DNA from: Dehalococcoidia bacterium
GTDB lineage: Bacteria > Chloroflexota > Dehalococcoidia > GIF9 > AB-539-J10
NCBI GenBank assembly: GCA_003567655.1
Contig: PWZA01000009.1
Span: forward strand, 1-38,272
Direction: 5' to 3'
Length of the DNA: 38,272 bases
A model generated the notes under the pieces. The model was not told the DNA's origin. It did no database searches and saw nothing but the letters and a program-made list of their open reading frames with translations. Position numbers and translations under genes: made by a program. Each line of letters starts with the position of its first letter. The stretch's first letter is position 1. Of this stretch, positions 8,983 to 19,312 are shown in pieces.

Positions 8983-9726
8983 ATGGACAAACTGATTGAA
9001 GGTGCACACGAACTGGGCATTGAACTGAGTAGCAGGCAGATAGAACTGTTTCAGACATACTACCGCGAGTTGGTGGAATGGAACAAGAAGATCAACCTCA
9101 CCACCATTACAGACCACTCCTCGGTACAGGTGAGACACTTCCTCGACTCACTGACCGTCACGCTCGCCCTGCCTGTTGCAGACGTGAAAAAGCGCGGTCT
9201 TGAGGTTATAGATATAGGCACGGGTGCCGGCTTCCCCGGCGTTCCGCTGAAGATCCTTCTCCCCGGCCTCAGCCTCGTGCTCATCGAACCGACGGCAAAG
9301 AAGACGAGCTTTATCCAGCACATCATTCATCTTCTCGGACTGGAGGATGTGGAGGTGTTGAATAGCACCGCTGAGGAAGCAGCGCATGCACTGACCTATC
9401 GTGAGCATTTTTCGGTGGTTCTCTCTCGCGCCGTGGCAAGGCTACCCACCCTGGTAGAGCTCAGTTTACCTTTTTGCCGGATCGGGGGAAGATTCATCGC
9501 TCAGAAGAAGGGTGAAATCAACCACGAGATAGCTCAAGCCGAGAAGGCGATTGCCACCCTGGGAGGCAGGCTGGACCGCGTTACAGAACTAAGGCTGAGC
9601 GCATTCACAGAAGTGCGTTACCTGGTCATTATTGATAAGATATCACCAACGCCGGAGAGGTATCCCCGCCGTCCCGGCATGCCCAGGCGGCGTCCGATTC
9701 AGGAGGTGAACAGATATGTGGCGTAG
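8983..9726 (+). CDS. rsmG: 16S rRNA (guanine527-N7)-methyltransferase RsmG/GidB
   Basis: EWNKKINLTTI...VRHFLDSL...VIDIGTGAGFPGVPLKILLP...LIEPTAKKTSFI...SRAVARLPTLVE. Confidence 0.96.
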   Translation: MDKLIEGAHELGIELSSRQIELFQTYYRELVEWNKKINLTTITDHSSVQVRHFLDSLTVTLALPVADVKKRGLEVIDIGTGAGFPGVPLKILLPGLSLVLIEPTAKKTSFIQHIIHLLGLEDVEVLNSTAEEAAHALTYREHFSVVLSRAVARLPTLVELSLPFCRIGGRFIAQKKGEINHEIAQAEKAIATLGGRLDRVTELRLSAFTEVRYLVIIDKISPTPERYPRRPGMPRRRPIQEVNRYVA

Positions 9727-9901
9727 AAGACCCTGGAAGTTCTACTTCGGCTTTCCGCCCTTGGATTTCTACTTCCACAGGCTGAGACCTTTTCCCAGGA
9801 AGAAGGAATACCTTGAGATGCTTGAGGAATACAAGAAGGACTTGGAGGAAGAACTGAAGGAGGTAGAGAAGGAGATCGCCCAGACCAGTAAGAACTTATA
9901 G
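9716..9901 (+). CDS. Small hypothetical protein with C-terminal coiled coil
   Basis: 61-aa ORF overlapping the rsmG end by 11 nt; EYLEMLEEYKKDLEEELKEVEKEIAQ heptads. Confidence 0.6.
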   Translation: MWRRRPWKFYFGFPPLDFYFHRLRPFPRKKEYLEMLEEYKKDLEEELKEVEKEIAQTSKNL

Positions 9902-10097
9902 CTGTTTAGCCGTGCAACAGTCGCCTATCATTCATGTACCCCTGATCGATTGTCTCCCTCCATGTGCCGGTGACACAATAGAGAGGTTTGACTGACTCTA
10001 CTCAATGAGGCCTACCGATATATACCGCTATGTACCACCGCCTTAGGCCACAGGTTGCAGCAGATGCACGCGATACAGGACATGCTGAATACCCTAC

Positions 10098-10127
10098 TTT
10101 GCAGTTTCACTCGCATAGCGCTATAAT
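10098..10127 (+). promoter_or_regulatory. Candidate pdxS promoter (TTTGCA-N18-TATAAT)
   Basis: Perfect TATAAT at 10122-10127, only 8 nt before the pdxS ATG. Confidence 0.55.
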
Positions 10128-10135
10128 GGAGAGCG

Positions 10136-11017
10136 ATGGAAAAAGGTAGTCACACAGTGAACACGGGGCTTGCCCGGATGCTGAAGGGCGGGGTGATTAT
10201 GGACGTAGTCACTCCCGAACAGGCCAAAATCGCGGAAGAGGCCGGCGCGTGCGCTGTTATGGCGCTGGAACGTGTCCCGGCCGATATTCGCGCGGATGGC
10301 GGAGTAGCCCGCATGGCCGACCCGGCGATTATCACTGCCATTATGAAGTCGGTCAGCATACCTGTAATGGCCAAGTGCCGCATAGGTCATTTCGTCGAGG
10401 CTCAGGTGCTGGAAGCGTTGGGCGTTGATTTCATAGATGAATCCGAGGTTCTTACCCCGGCCGATGAAAGCCATCACATCTGGAAGCATCATTTCAGGGC
10501 TCCCTTTGTCTGTGGCTGTCGTGATCTAGGCGAGGCACTACGACGCATCGGAGAAGGCGCGGCAATGATCCGCACAAAGGGAGAAGCCGGAACTGGCAAC
10601 ATCGTTGAAGCAGTGAGGCATATGCGTACGGTTCAAGATGGAGTGCGCAAGCTTCAGACCTTACCCGCCGAGCAACTGACTGCTGAAGCGAAGGCCATCG
10701 GCGCGCCCCTCGAGTTGGTGCTGGAGGTGCATCGCACGGGGAAGCTGCCAGTAGTGAACTTCGCCGCCGGGGGCATAGCCACGCCTGCCGACGCCGCCTT
10801 GATGATGCAGCTAGGAGCCGAAGGGGTCTTCGTAGGCTCCGGGATCTTCAAATCCAGCAACCCGACAACCCGAGCGCAAGCGATTGTCAAGGCTGTTGCC
10901 CACTATCAAGACCAAGCCATAGTAGCCGAGGCGTCCAGGGATTTGGGAAATGCCATGTCAGGCCTGGACATAAAGGACATACCGCAGCAGGAGATGCTGT
11001 CCCACAGGGGTTGGTGA
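10136..11017 (+). CDS. pdxS: Pyridoxal 5'-phosphate synthase lyase subunit PdxS
   Basis: [46 protein letters not shown]...[14 protein letters not shown]...[21 protein letters not shown]. Confidence 0.98.
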   Translation: MEKGSHTVNTGLARMLKGGVIMDVVTPEQAKIAEEAGACAVMALERVPADIRADGGVARMADPAIITAIMKSVSIPVMAKCRIGHFVEAQVLEALGVDFIDESEVLTPADESHHIWKHHFRAPFVCGCRDLGEALRRIGEGAAMIRTKGEAGTGNIVEAVRHMRTVQDGVRKLQTLPAEQLTAEAKAIGAPLELVLEVHRTGKLPVVNFAAGGIATPADAALMMQLGAEGVFVGSGIFKSSNPTTRAQAIVKAVAHYQDQAIVAEASRDLGNAMSGLDIKDIPQQEMLSHRGW

Positions 11018-11041
11018 GGTGAAACAAGGTATTATTATAGG

Positions 11042-12448
11042 ATGCGAAGGGTAGTCACTGACGATCTTGATGCGCTGCTTGATATCCTACCACCCCATAT
11101 CCGTGACCCGCTCTACCTGCAACCTAATTGTAGCGAACTGCTAGAGGTTGTACTAGACTTGGGGCGTGTACCCGAGGCTCGCTTTCCCCAAAGGGAACTG
11201 GTTATCAGTGCCGAAGAGGTGCACCATTCCGACATCGATTACATAGTCTCACGCATCGGACAGTTCAGCGGCGATAATCGAGCCGGGATCAACCATACCC
11301 TCCACCGCATATCTGCCATTCGGAACAGAAACGGGAGCGTAATCGGCCTGACGTGCCGTGTGGGCAGAGCGGTATTCGGCACTGTGAAGATGATTCAGGA
11401 CCTCATCGAATCAGGCAAGAGTGTCTTGCTCTTAGGGCGACCGGGCATAGGCAAGACAACAATGTTGAGGGAAGTGGCCAGAGTGCTGGCTGACGACTTT
11501 AGAAAGCGCGTTATCGTAATAGACACCTCCAACGAAATTGCCGGCGACGGAGACATTCCTCATCCCGCAATCGGACATGCCCGCAGAATGCAGGTAGCTA
11601 GTCCGGCTGAGCAACACGCAGTGATGATTGAGGCGGTGGAGAATCACATGCCGGAGGTTATCGTTATCGATGAAATAGGAACTGAGCTTGAAGCCCTCGC
11701 GGCCCGAACTATCGCCGAACGCGGAGTACAACTGGTAGGCACGGCACACGGAACCACTCTGGAGAATCTGATAATGAACCCTACGCTCTCAGACCTCATC
11801 GGCGGCATTCAGACAGTCACGCTAGGAGATGAAGAAGCTAAGCGACGACGCACCCAGAAATCCGTTCTGGAGCGCAAGGCTCCACCTACTTTTGACATGG
11901 TGGCTGAGATCGTGGACTACTACAAGGTAACAGTACATCCGGATGTTATCGAAGCCGTCGACGCCCTGCTACACCAGAGACCTGTCAGAGCCGAGATGCG
12001 GTGGATGGATGAAAGCGGTGAGGTAAGACGCGAACTGATATCATCATCCTTTACGCCCGAAGGAGGTGAAGAGAAACAGCGAGACAAACCGCTGCGCTTC
12101 TACCTCTTCGGTGCCAACCGTTCTCGATTGGAGCAGATTGCTAAGGAAGGAGGAAGGGAACTGCGAATCACTACTGACCTGAAGCAAACCGACCTCTTCC
12201 TAACCACACGGAGCTACTACAGACGCAAGCCACAGACGGTCAGGGATGCCGAGGCGATGGGTATACCCATCTACGTCCTTAAGAGCAATAACGTCGCTCA
12301 GATGAGACAGTGCCTGGATGCGCTCTATCCCCGTGACACTCAGTCCACCTATGTCCATCACCTACAGCGTCTCCTGGCAGGACGTTCGGGTCGCACTCCG
12401 GAAGACCCGATTGCAGAGTCAGGCAAGAAGAAAAAATCGAGGCAGTAG
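11042..12448 (+). CDS. SpoIIIAA/Ycf45-like AAA ATPase (R3H-associated ssDNA/RNA-binding family)
   Basis: [21 protein letters not shown] Walker [14 protein letters not shown] Walker [18 protein letters not shown]-terminal [12 protein letters not shown]...KSNNVAQM typical of the family. Confidence 0.88.
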   Translation: MRRVVTDDLDALLDILPPHIRDPLYLQPNCSELLEVVLDLGRVPEARFPQRELVISAEEVHHSDIDYIVSRIGQFSGDNRAGINHTLHRISAIRNRNGSVIGLTCRVGRAVFGTVKMIQDLIESGKSVLLLGRPGIGKTTMLREVARVLADDFRKRVIVIDTSNEIAGDGDIPHPAIGHARRMQVASPAEQHAVMIEAVENHMPEVIVIDEIGTELEALAARTIAERGVQLVGTAHGTTLENLIMNPTLSDLIGGIQTVTLGDEEAKRRRTQKSVLERKAPPTFDMVAEIVDYYKVTVHPDVIEAVDALLHQRPVRAEMRWMDESGEVRRELISSSFTPEGGEEKQRDKPLRFYLFGANRSRLEQIAKEGGRELRITTDLKQTDLFLTTRSYYRRKPQTVRDAEAMGIPIYVLKSNNVAQMRQCLDALYPRDTQSTYVHHLQRLLAGRSGRTPEDPIAESGKKKKSRQ

Positions 12449-13069
12449 TTGAGCCTGTTCATCACTTTTGAAGGAGGAGAAGGCTGCGGCAAAAGCACTC
12501 AGGCAAGGCTGTTGCTGAAGAGGCTCGCACATCACAACATCCCCGCTATACTAACCCAAGAGCCTGGAGGTACCGATCTGGGCAGAAGGATAAGAGGGCT
12601 GCTCAAGAGGCCGGGAACCACCCATGTTTCCCCAACGGCTGAGCTATTGCTCTTTGCTGCTTCCCGCATCCAGTTGGTGACTGAGGTCATCCTTCCTGCC
12701 TTGGCGGACGATAAGGTAGTAGTCTGTGATCGCTTCACGGACTCGACCGTGGCCTATCAGGGTCATGGGCGACACCTTGATCTGAACATGATAGGCATGC
12801 TCAACACATTGGCAAAGGGAGACCTCATGCCGGACCTCACAGTCCTCCTCGATATGCCACCCGAGCGGGGATTGGAACGAAGACGAGGTATGAAAGACCG
12901 CTTTGAGCTAGAGGACCTATCCTTCCACCATCGAGTGAGGAAGGCTTATCTGAAGCTGGGAGATGCAGAGCCTGACCGCTGGTTAATGATAGATGCCTCT
13001 TTGGCCAGAGCAATGATCGCCGACATTATCTGGGGCAGAGTGCGAGCACTTCTCTCCAAATCCTTATGA
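12449..13069 (+). CDS. tmk: Thymidylate kinase
   Basis: FITFEGGEGCGKSTQARLL, TQEPGGTDLGRRIR, VVCDRFTDSTVAYQGHGR. TTG start. Confidence 0.96.
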   Translation: MSLFITFEGGEGCGKSTQARLLLKRLAHHNIPAILTQEPGGTDLGRRIRGLLKRPGTTHVSPTAELLLFAASRIQLVTEVILPALADDKVVVCDRFTDSTVAYQGHGRHLDLNMIGMLNTLAKGDLMPDLTVLLDMPPERGLERRRGMKDRFELEDLSFHHRVRKAYLKLGDAEPDRWLMIDASLARAMIADIIWGRVRALLSKSL

Positions 13070-13082
13070 CTACGAGAGAGAT

Positions 13083-13814
13083 ATGTCACAGCCACCAAAC
13101 GTTTGGCACGAAGACGAGCTGAGATCACAGGGCTACGAGCTTGTGGCGGGCATCGATGAGGTCGGGCGGGGAGCCCTTGCCGGACCGGTGGTCGCCAGCG
13201 CTGTCATACTGCCTCTTCCCGCAGATCTGAACTGGTTTGAGACGGTTCGGGACAGCAAGGAACTAACCCATAAGAAACGTGAGGCTCTTTTCGACCTGAT
13301 CAAGCAGGAAGCGGTCGCCATAGGCATAGGCATCATTCCTCCGCAGGTGATTGATTCTTTGAACATCTTAACAGCAACTAGAATGGCTATGATGCAGGCG
13401 GTGGAACAACTCTGCAGACCGCCGAGCTTCCTCCTCATTGACAGACTGGGCCTGCCTCAATGCCCCATTCCTCAAAGGGGTATAACCCGCGGTGACAAAT
13501 CATGCCTGTCAATTGCCTGTGCCTCTATAGTAGCCAAGGTAACCAGAGATCGTATGATGGAGGAGATCGACCGGACATATAGCGGCTATGGGTTTGCTCT
13601 ACACAAGGGCTACGGAACCAGCTTACACCTATATAGCCTCCGAAAGCTCGGGCCGTCACCAGTTCACCGTCGGCACTTCGCCCCCGTGAGGAATGTTATC
13701 ATCGACCGAAAACACCAGCCTTCGGCTGCAGTTGATTTCTCACCTGTTACCCGCATTCACTCTCGAGGTTCGAAGCGAAGGCACAATCCGAGTCAGGGCA
13801 CATTCCACTGCTGA
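13083..13814 (+). CDS. rnhB: Ribonuclease HII
   Basis: VAGIDEVGRGALAGPVVASAVILP, RDSKELTHKKRE, GDKSCLSIACASIVAKVTRDRMM, GYGTSLHLYSLRKLGPSPVHRRHFAP. Confidence 0.97.
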   Translation: MSQPPNVWHEDELRSQGYELVAGIDEVGRGALAGPVVASAVILPLPADLNWFETVRDSKELTHKKREALFDLIKQEAVAIGIGIIPPQVIDSLNILTATRMAMMQAVEQLCRPPSFLLIDRLGLPQCPIPQRGITRGDKSCLSIACASIVAKVTRDRMMEEIDRTYSGYGFALHKGYGTSLHLYSLRKLGPSPVHRRHFAPVRNVIIDRKHQPSAAVDFSPVTRIHSRGSKRRHNPSQGTFHC

Positions 13815-13818
13815 TTAC

Positions 13819-14202
13819 ATGACAAACCGTCAAGAGTTAGGCAAACTAGGAGAGAAGGCAGCCCAGCGGTTCCTGAAGAAGCGCGGTTATCGCATCCGCG
13901 AGACGGGCTTCCGCTGCCACCGAGGAGAGATCGACATCGTCGCTCAAAAGAAGGAGCATCTTGTCTTTGTCGAGGTTCGAACCAGGAGCAATTCGGACTT
14001 CGGGGCTCCGGAGGAATCGCTAACCCGAGCAAAGAAGAGAAGGCTCATAGCTTCAGCCCTGACCTATACCAACACTCACCATGACCTCCCCTCTCTGTGG
14101 CGCATAGATGTCGTGGCGGTAGAGGTCAATGATAAAGGAAAGCCCATGCGAATCGAACTCATCGAAAACGCGATTGAGCAGGACTATCCCTTTATCCCCT
14201 AG
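13819..14202 (+). CDS. YraN/UPF0102 family endonuclease-like protein
   Basis: RQELGKLGEKAAQRFLKKRGYRI...GEIDIVAQKKEHLVFVEVRTRS. Start trimmed from the track ORF (13693) to the in-frame ATG at 13819. Confidence 0.93.
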   Translation: MTNRQELGKLGEKAAQRFLKKRGYRIRETGFRCHRGEIDIVAQKKEHLVFVEVRTRSNSDFGAPEESLTRAKKRRLIASALTYTNTHHDLPSLWRIDVVAVEVNDKGKPMRIELIENAIEQDYPFIP

Positions 14203-14260
14203 TTCTTACCACCAGATGGTTTCCTGAGTAACCAAGCTTCTGTTAAGGAGGAATCGATAA

Positions 14261-14779
14261 ATGCTTAACACCCGAGAGATGAAGAAGGATACCCTTCACG
14301 CCGTAATGCTGCAGCAGTTGTACAGCCTTAACTTCATGTGGATGAAACTCGAGTGGTTCATCCGGACGAAAGCTCCTCAAGAGTTCGGCACTGACGAGTA
14401 TTATCAGCTTCATGAGGACTATGGTACATGTGAAGCAGGGCGACTCGCGAAGGCTCTGAGTCTCCCCGTCGAAGGGATTGATGAACTGACAACGTTCTTG
14501 AAGCACTCTCACTGGGCCGTCTTTGAAACCATTGAAATCGCAGAGCTGTCTTCGAACAGTTTCAGAATGCGTACAATCGATTGTTCAGCACAGAAGGCAG
14601 CGAGGAAATGGGGGATGACATATTATGATTGCGGTACGGCGGGCTTACGGGTTCGTACTGGTTTCTTCAAAGGTCTTAACGCCGGGGCAAAGGTTAAGAG
14701 GGTATTTGCCCCAGGAGAAACACGGCCTGATTGTACACCGACACACGTCTCCTGCGATTGGCTGATATCGATTGAATAA
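14261..14779 (+). CDS. Conserved hypothetical protein, tentatively DUF6125-like
   Basis: 172-aa ORF with AAGGAGG site; LEWFIRTKAPQEFGTDEYYQLHEDYG...FRMRTIDCSAQKAARKWGM...YDCG; family call from memory. Confidence 0.65.
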   Translation: MLNTREMKKDTLHAVMLQQLYSLNFMWMKLEWFIRTKAPQEFGTDEYYQLHEDYGTCEAGRLAKALSLPVEGIDELTTFLKHSHWAVFETIEIAELSSNSFRMRTIDCSAQKAARKWGMTYYDCGTAGLRVRTGFFKGLNAGAKVKRVFAPGETRPDCTPTHVSCDWLISIE

Positions 14780-14942
14780 TCCACCTCACAGACGGCTCAC
14801 GCGATGATCACCGTCACGGCAAGGCACCGAAGTGTCCGGATCAGCATACGCGGAGGTACTCTCATCCACAGCAAGAAATATCACTCCAGTCAGAACCTCA
14901 CCGCCATATCAGAGACACCGCTTATACGGTCCGCAAAGACGC

Positions 14943-16886
14943 TCACAAAGCAAGCCCTGCTCGATATCCCTGCTGAACTGCCTCCATTATCCTGCCGGGA
15001 CCCGACGCGTCGCCTATACAAACCAGTTCAGCGGCCTTCCCTTCGAGAGCCCTGTACAGGCTTAGATCAGGCTCGTACCCAACTGCTACAATCACCGTGT
15101 CTGCCAAGATGGTCTTCATCTCGCCCTCAGCACTGGTAACGCAAACACCATCCACGTTGATTGCTTTGCATATTGTGCTGGTCAGCAGAGTCACCTCTCT
15201 TTGTCTCAGTCCATCAATGAGCCTGCGTCTTGTCATAAGGAACATATCGTTAGCGATTCGCTTGAGCATTTCCACAATAGTGACAGTCCTACCCTGTTCT
15301 GCCAGATAGTGTCCCGTCTCACAACCAACCATTCCCCCACCAATTATGACTACATTCTGACCTACTCCCGCCTTACCCGAAAGCGCAACCTCAGCCGCGA
15401 CTACGTTCGGTCTGTCAACCCCGGGTACTGCAGGCATGATCGGAGTGGCCCCTGTGGCTATCACAACGGCATCTGCATTCATCTTAGCGATAGTATCAGC
15501 AGTGGCATTCGTTCTTAGCTCAACCTCAACTCCAGCCTGATGCACCTGATGCACCATGTAGTCTATCCATGGCGAGATATCATGCTTGAACGGCGGTAGT
15601 ACTGCTACATTCAACTGGCCGCCCAACCTTTCATCCTTCTCAAACAGGGTCACCGTGTGCCCTCTCCTCGCTGCCACAATGGCAGCCTGCATACCGGCCG
15701 GCCCACCGCCGACTACAAGTACGTTCTTTGACTCAACAGCGGGCTCAATCCTGTACTCGTTCTCCCTGCCGATCGACGGGTTCACAACGCATATTACTCC
15801 TTCGCTACGTTTACCCACCAGCAATCGCTCGATACACTCCATACAGCCGATGCACGGCGTCACTTCCTCGAGCATCCCTTGGGCCATCTTGTTGGGCAGG
15901 CCCGGATCCGCCATGAGGCGCCTGCCGATGGCTATCAAGTCAGCCTTGCCCTCCTCCAGAATCCCTTCGCCCAGTTCTAGATCCAGCCTGCCGACCGCAA
16001 TCACCGGCACATCGATGTGCGTTTTCACCTCTGAGGCCAGAGGAACCAAGAAGCCAGGGGTATCTGCAATCGGAGCCGAGGTTATGTATGACCCTGCTCC
16101 ATAACCTGAAACATGGATAGCCTGAGAACCTGCCTCCACCAGCCACTGTACCACCTCTCGGGTCTCCTCAAGAGTAACCCCGTTATCAACTCCCCATTCC
16201 CTAGCGTTGAGCCTCACCCAGACAGGGAAGCTAGGGCCGACTTCATCCCTGATAGCATGTAGTATCTCCACAAGGAACCTCGCCCTGTTCCTGACCGAGC
16301 CACCGTATCGATCTTTGCGCTGGTTGGTGGCCGATGAGAGAAAGGCCGCGACAAGGTATTGGTGGGCACCATGAATCTCTGCCCCATCAAATCCGGCCTC
16401 CCTGGCTCGCATAGCAGCTGACGAAAACCACCTAACTCTCTCACCGATTTCGTCGACAGTCAGCTCATGAGGAAGCTCTCCCGAGATGCCCATGAACCTG
16501 GCGGGCACCATAATCGCTGACGGACTCACCTGCACCACCGTTCCATCCGAGTACTCCATTGTGGAATGCATTATCTGGATAGATATCCCGGCACCATGCC
16601 TGTGAACATGCTCTGTTAGCCTCCTCCACCCGGAGATAAACCTGTCGTCTCCCAGAGATGCTTGATGAGGCATGGTAGACTGCAGGCTAGGAGCACTTCC
16701 TTCAACAATGATCAAACCAACGCCGCCTCTTGCTCGTGCCTCATAATAATCAATCATACGTTGACTTGGAGAACCGTCTCTTTCGGCATAGTTGGTACCT
16801 ATCGGCGGCATCACAATGCGATTCTTGAGCGTCAACCGGCCTATATTGGCTGGCTCAAGTGTTTTCGCAAACCTGGGTTCATCCAT
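14943..16886 (-). CDS. OYE-type FMN/FAD/[4Fe-4S] NADH oxidoreductase (2,4-dienoyl-CoA reductase / enoate reductase family)
   Basis: N-terminal TIM barrel (RIVMPPIGTNYAERDGSPSQRMIDYYEARARGGVGLIIVEG), CIGCMECIERLL...CVVNPSIGRE cluster motif, two dinucleotide folds (VLVVGGGPAGMQAA; VVIIGGGMVGCETG). Confidence 0.95.
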   Translation of the reverse strand: MDEPRFAKTLEPANIGRLTLKNRIVMPPIGTNYAERDGSPSQRMIDYYEARARGGVGLIIVEGSAPSLQSTMPHQASLGDDRFISGWRRLTEHVHRHGAGISIQIMHSTMEYSDGTVVQVSPSAIMVPARFMGISGELPHELTVDEIGERVRWFSSAAMRAREAGFDGAEIHGAHQYLVAAFLSSATNQRKDRYGGSVRNRARFLVEILHAIRDEVGPSFPVWVRLNAREWGVDNGVTLEETREVVQWLVEAGSQAIHVSGYGAGSYITSAPIADTPGFLVPLASEVKTHIDVPVIAVGRLDLELGEGILEEGKADLIAIGRRLMADPGLPNKMAQGMLEEVTPCIGCMECIERLLVGKRSEGVICVVNPSIGRENEYRIEPAVESKNVLVVGGGPAGMQAAIVAARRGHTVTLFEKDERLGGQLNVAVLPPFKHDISPWIDYMVHQVHQAGVEVELRTNATADTIAKMNADAVVIATGATPIMPAVPGVDRPNVVAAEVALSGKAGVGQNVVIIGGGMVGCETGHYLAEQGRTVTIVEMLKRIANDMFLMTRRRLIDGLRQREVTLLTSTICKAINVDGVCVTSAEGEMKTILADTVIVAVGYEPDLSLYRALEGKAAELVCIGDASGPGRIMEAVQQGYRAGLAL

Positions 16887-17092
16887 AGCTCATACCTCCT
16901 CAGTAGCAACCTTTCTGATCGGCATGCGTCCCGACAAGTGTACCACAGATGATAGGATCGAGATCATACTTGCTTAGGCCAGCTGATAGCCATGGAAAAC
17001 ACGAAGGCTTGGACGATTTTGCCGGGGTTCGCTCACGGCCAAAGTTGTTGCTTGCTCAAGAGCACAGGCTCCACCACACTGATAGAAAAGGG

Positions 17093-17121
17093 TTGACAGC
17101 CAACCGAACATGATCTAGGAT
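17093..17121 (+). promoter_or_regulatory. Strong sigma70-like promoter for the 17154 lipoprotein gene
   Basis: TTGACA (17093-17098), N17, TAGGAT (17116-17121). Confidence 0.65.
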
Positions 17122-17153
17122 GATAAAAGACAAAGCAAATCAAGGAGGTAATC

Positions 17154-17609
17154 ATGAAGAGACTTATACTGGCTATCTCGGTTCTTGCTCTGGTTTTGCT
17201 CCCGATGGGTTGCGATGTTGACATTGAGGGCATGATCAGAAATGTCGTTGAGGAGATGCTCGAGGATCTAGCGGCGACCTATACGATCAATGTGATCAGC
17301 GGAGTCGGCGTGAATGCTACCGGGATGAATGTCACCGGTGAGTACATGGTTGTTATTGTTGACTACGACCCGGACACCGACAGCATGGATTTCATCTCAC
17401 AATCCTATCCCGTCTCACGTACGGAGATAGCGGCCGAAGAGCACATCGAGTTCACGGTTGACGATGCCTTAGCGGTTTCTGCCATGTTCATGAAGAAGAC
17501 CGGTGATGAAACCGCGCTAACAGTCGAGATTCGCAAGGGTGATGTCCTGATCGACTCGGAGACGACAACCGAACCTTGGGGGGCTGTTCTCGTAACCGCA
17601 TTCCCGTAG
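17154..17609 (+). CDS. Putative lipoprotein of unknown function
   Basis: Signal peptide with lipobox LLPMGC; AAGGAGG site 5' of ATG. Confidence 0.8.
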   Translation: MKRLILAISVLALVLLPMGCDVDIEGMIRNVVEEMLEDLAATYTINVISGVGVNATGMNVTGEYMVVIVDYDPDTDSMDFISQSYPVSRTEIAAEEHIEFTVDDALAVSAMFMKKTGDETALTVEIRKGDVLIDSETTTEPWGAVLVTAFP

Positions 17610-17988
17610 TCGTTGTCAGGCATTGTTGTGTGCCAGTTGCTGCCGTGCCGTTCGCAAGTAAGCGGGCAGCGAAGCTCTAGTATTCTGTACTGGACTGGTA
17701 TCCCACGATCTGTTCGGGGCGGGGCGATCGTCACATGGTTCCTCAGGTAGACGCGCACATGGGTAAGCCTGATGCTGCAGAGCACTGCTCACCTTAATCC
17801 TTTACTGTTCGCTTCCACTTGTGCCTGCCTTTACAACAGACGTCTGCAAACATATAATTGGGGGGCACACGCGGCAGGACGCCTCTCCAGACAGGGTCGG
17901 TGGCGATAGTGGCAGATGTCCCTGAATATGCCGCCAGGTCCTCCGTTTGAGCAGAAGCAATGCGACACTGGATTTCGGGTTAGCTTTG

Positions 17989-18079
17989 GGAGGGGTGACC
18001 GAGAGGCTTATGGTGGCGGTCTTGAAAACCGCTCTCCGATTCGTCGGAGCGTGGGTTCGAATCCCACCCCCTCCGCCAG
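17989..18079 (+). tRNA. tRNA-Ser (anticodon TGA), CCA encoded
   Basis: GGAGGGG...GCGGT-CTTGAAA-ACCGC...long variable arm CTCCGATTCGTCGGAG...GGGTTCGAATCCC-A-CCCCTCC-G-CCA. Confidence 0.96.
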
Positions 18080-18139
18080 TTGAGGCACGCATGCATCAAT
18101 GCGAATGGTCGTTCATGATGACAGAAGAAAGGAGATGAT

Positions 18140-19312
18140 GTGAAGATTCACGAGTATCAGGCCAAGATCCTCTTTGATCGGTACGGCATCACTCTTCCCA
18201 GGGGCAGAGTGGCCTTTACTCCTGCCGCCGCGAAGGAGATAGCGACTGAAATCGGTGGCAAGGTGATGATTAAAGCTCAGGTCTACGCCGGAGGCAGAGG
18301 TAAGGCGGGCGGCATTAAGATGGCCGACAATCCTCTGGAGGCAGAGAGGGAAGCTGGTCGGATGATCGGGAGCAGGCTGATGACCCATCAGACCGGGCCC
18401 GTCGGCGTGCCGGTGAGCAAGGTCCTTATCGAGGAAGCAAGCGAGGTGGCACGGGAGCTATACCTCAGCATGCTGGTCGACAGCACCAGCCGACTGCCGG
18501 TGATGATGGTGAGTGAAGCAGGCGGCATGGATATCGAAGAGGTGGCTCAGTCCGCTCCTGACAAGATAGTGAGATGTCACATCGACCCTGCCATCGGGTT
18601 TCAGCCGTTTCATGGTCGGAAGCTATCTTACGGGATGAGCCTGGAGGGAGCACAGATCGGTGAGGCAACGCGGCTGATGGCTAGTCTGTACAAGCTGTTC
18701 GTGGACAAGGACTGCTCCCTAGCAGAGATCAACCCTCTGGGTGTCACCTCGGAGGGTAAGCTGCTAGCCCTTGATGCCAAGCTCAACTTCGACGACAATG
18801 CCCTGTACCGGCACAAAGACCTTCAAGAACTCCAGGACGATGAGCAGGAAGAGCCTCTTGAGGTCCAGGCCCGCGAATGGGGGATCACAAACTATGTCAA
18901 GATGGATGGGGATATCGGGTGTATGGTGAATGGTGCCGGCCTTGCCATGGCAGTTAACGACCTGATTCAGCACTGCGGCGGCAAAGCCGCGAATTTTCTG
19001 GATATCGGCACACTCAACAACCCAGAGCGAGTCGTGAACGCATTCAGAATGTTCATCGCTGACCCCGGGGTCAGTGCAGTCCTGGTGAATATCTTCGGAG
19101 GTATGGCCAGAGTCGACGTGATTGCCAGGGGGATAATCGAGGCGTATCGGCAGATGGACATTCGGTTCCCCGTGGTTCTCAGGCTGGCAGGGACGAACTT
19201 GGAAGAAGGGCAGCGTATCCTAGCCGATTCCCATATAGATTTCATCGAGGCCCAGGACTTCTTTGACGGCGCTCGTAAGGCAGTCGAGGCAGCGAGAGGA
19301 GCAGTGAGATGA
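18140..19312 (+). CDS. sucC: Succinyl-CoA synthetase beta subunit (ADP-forming type)
   Basis: [16 protein letters not shown]...[14 protein letters not shown]...AEINPLGVT...[35 protein letters not shown]. Confidence 0.97.
   Translation: MKIHEYQAKILFDRYGITLPRGRVAFTPAAAKEIATEIGGKVMIKAQVYAGGRGKAGGIKMADNPLEAEREAGRMIGSRLMTHQTGPVGVPVSKVLIEEASEVARELYLSMLVDSTSRLPVMMVSEAGGMDIEEVAQSAPDKIVRCHIDPAIGFQPFHGRKLSYGMSLEGAQIGEATRLMASLYKLFVDKDCSLAEINPLGVTSEGKLLALDAKLNFDDNALYRHKDLQELQDDEQEEPLEVQAREWGITNYVKMDGDIGCMVNGAGLAMAVNDLIQHCGGKAANFLDIGTLNNPERVVNAFRMFIADPGVSAVLVNIFGGMARVDVIARGIIEAYRQMDIRFPVVLRLAGTNLEEGQRILADSHIDFIEAQDFFDGARKAVEAARGAVR

Noticed and set aside
13763-13981. 12-bp exact repeat TCGAGGTTCGAA at 13763-13774 and 13970-13981
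   Set aside because: Both copies are in coding sequence, with no flanking similarity or element structure; likely chance.
17802-18092. Minus-strand 96-aa ORF (GGGGIRTHAPTNRRAVFKTATISLSVTPP...)
   Set aside because: The recognisable peptide is antisense translation of tRNA-Ser, a well-known spurious ORF pattern.
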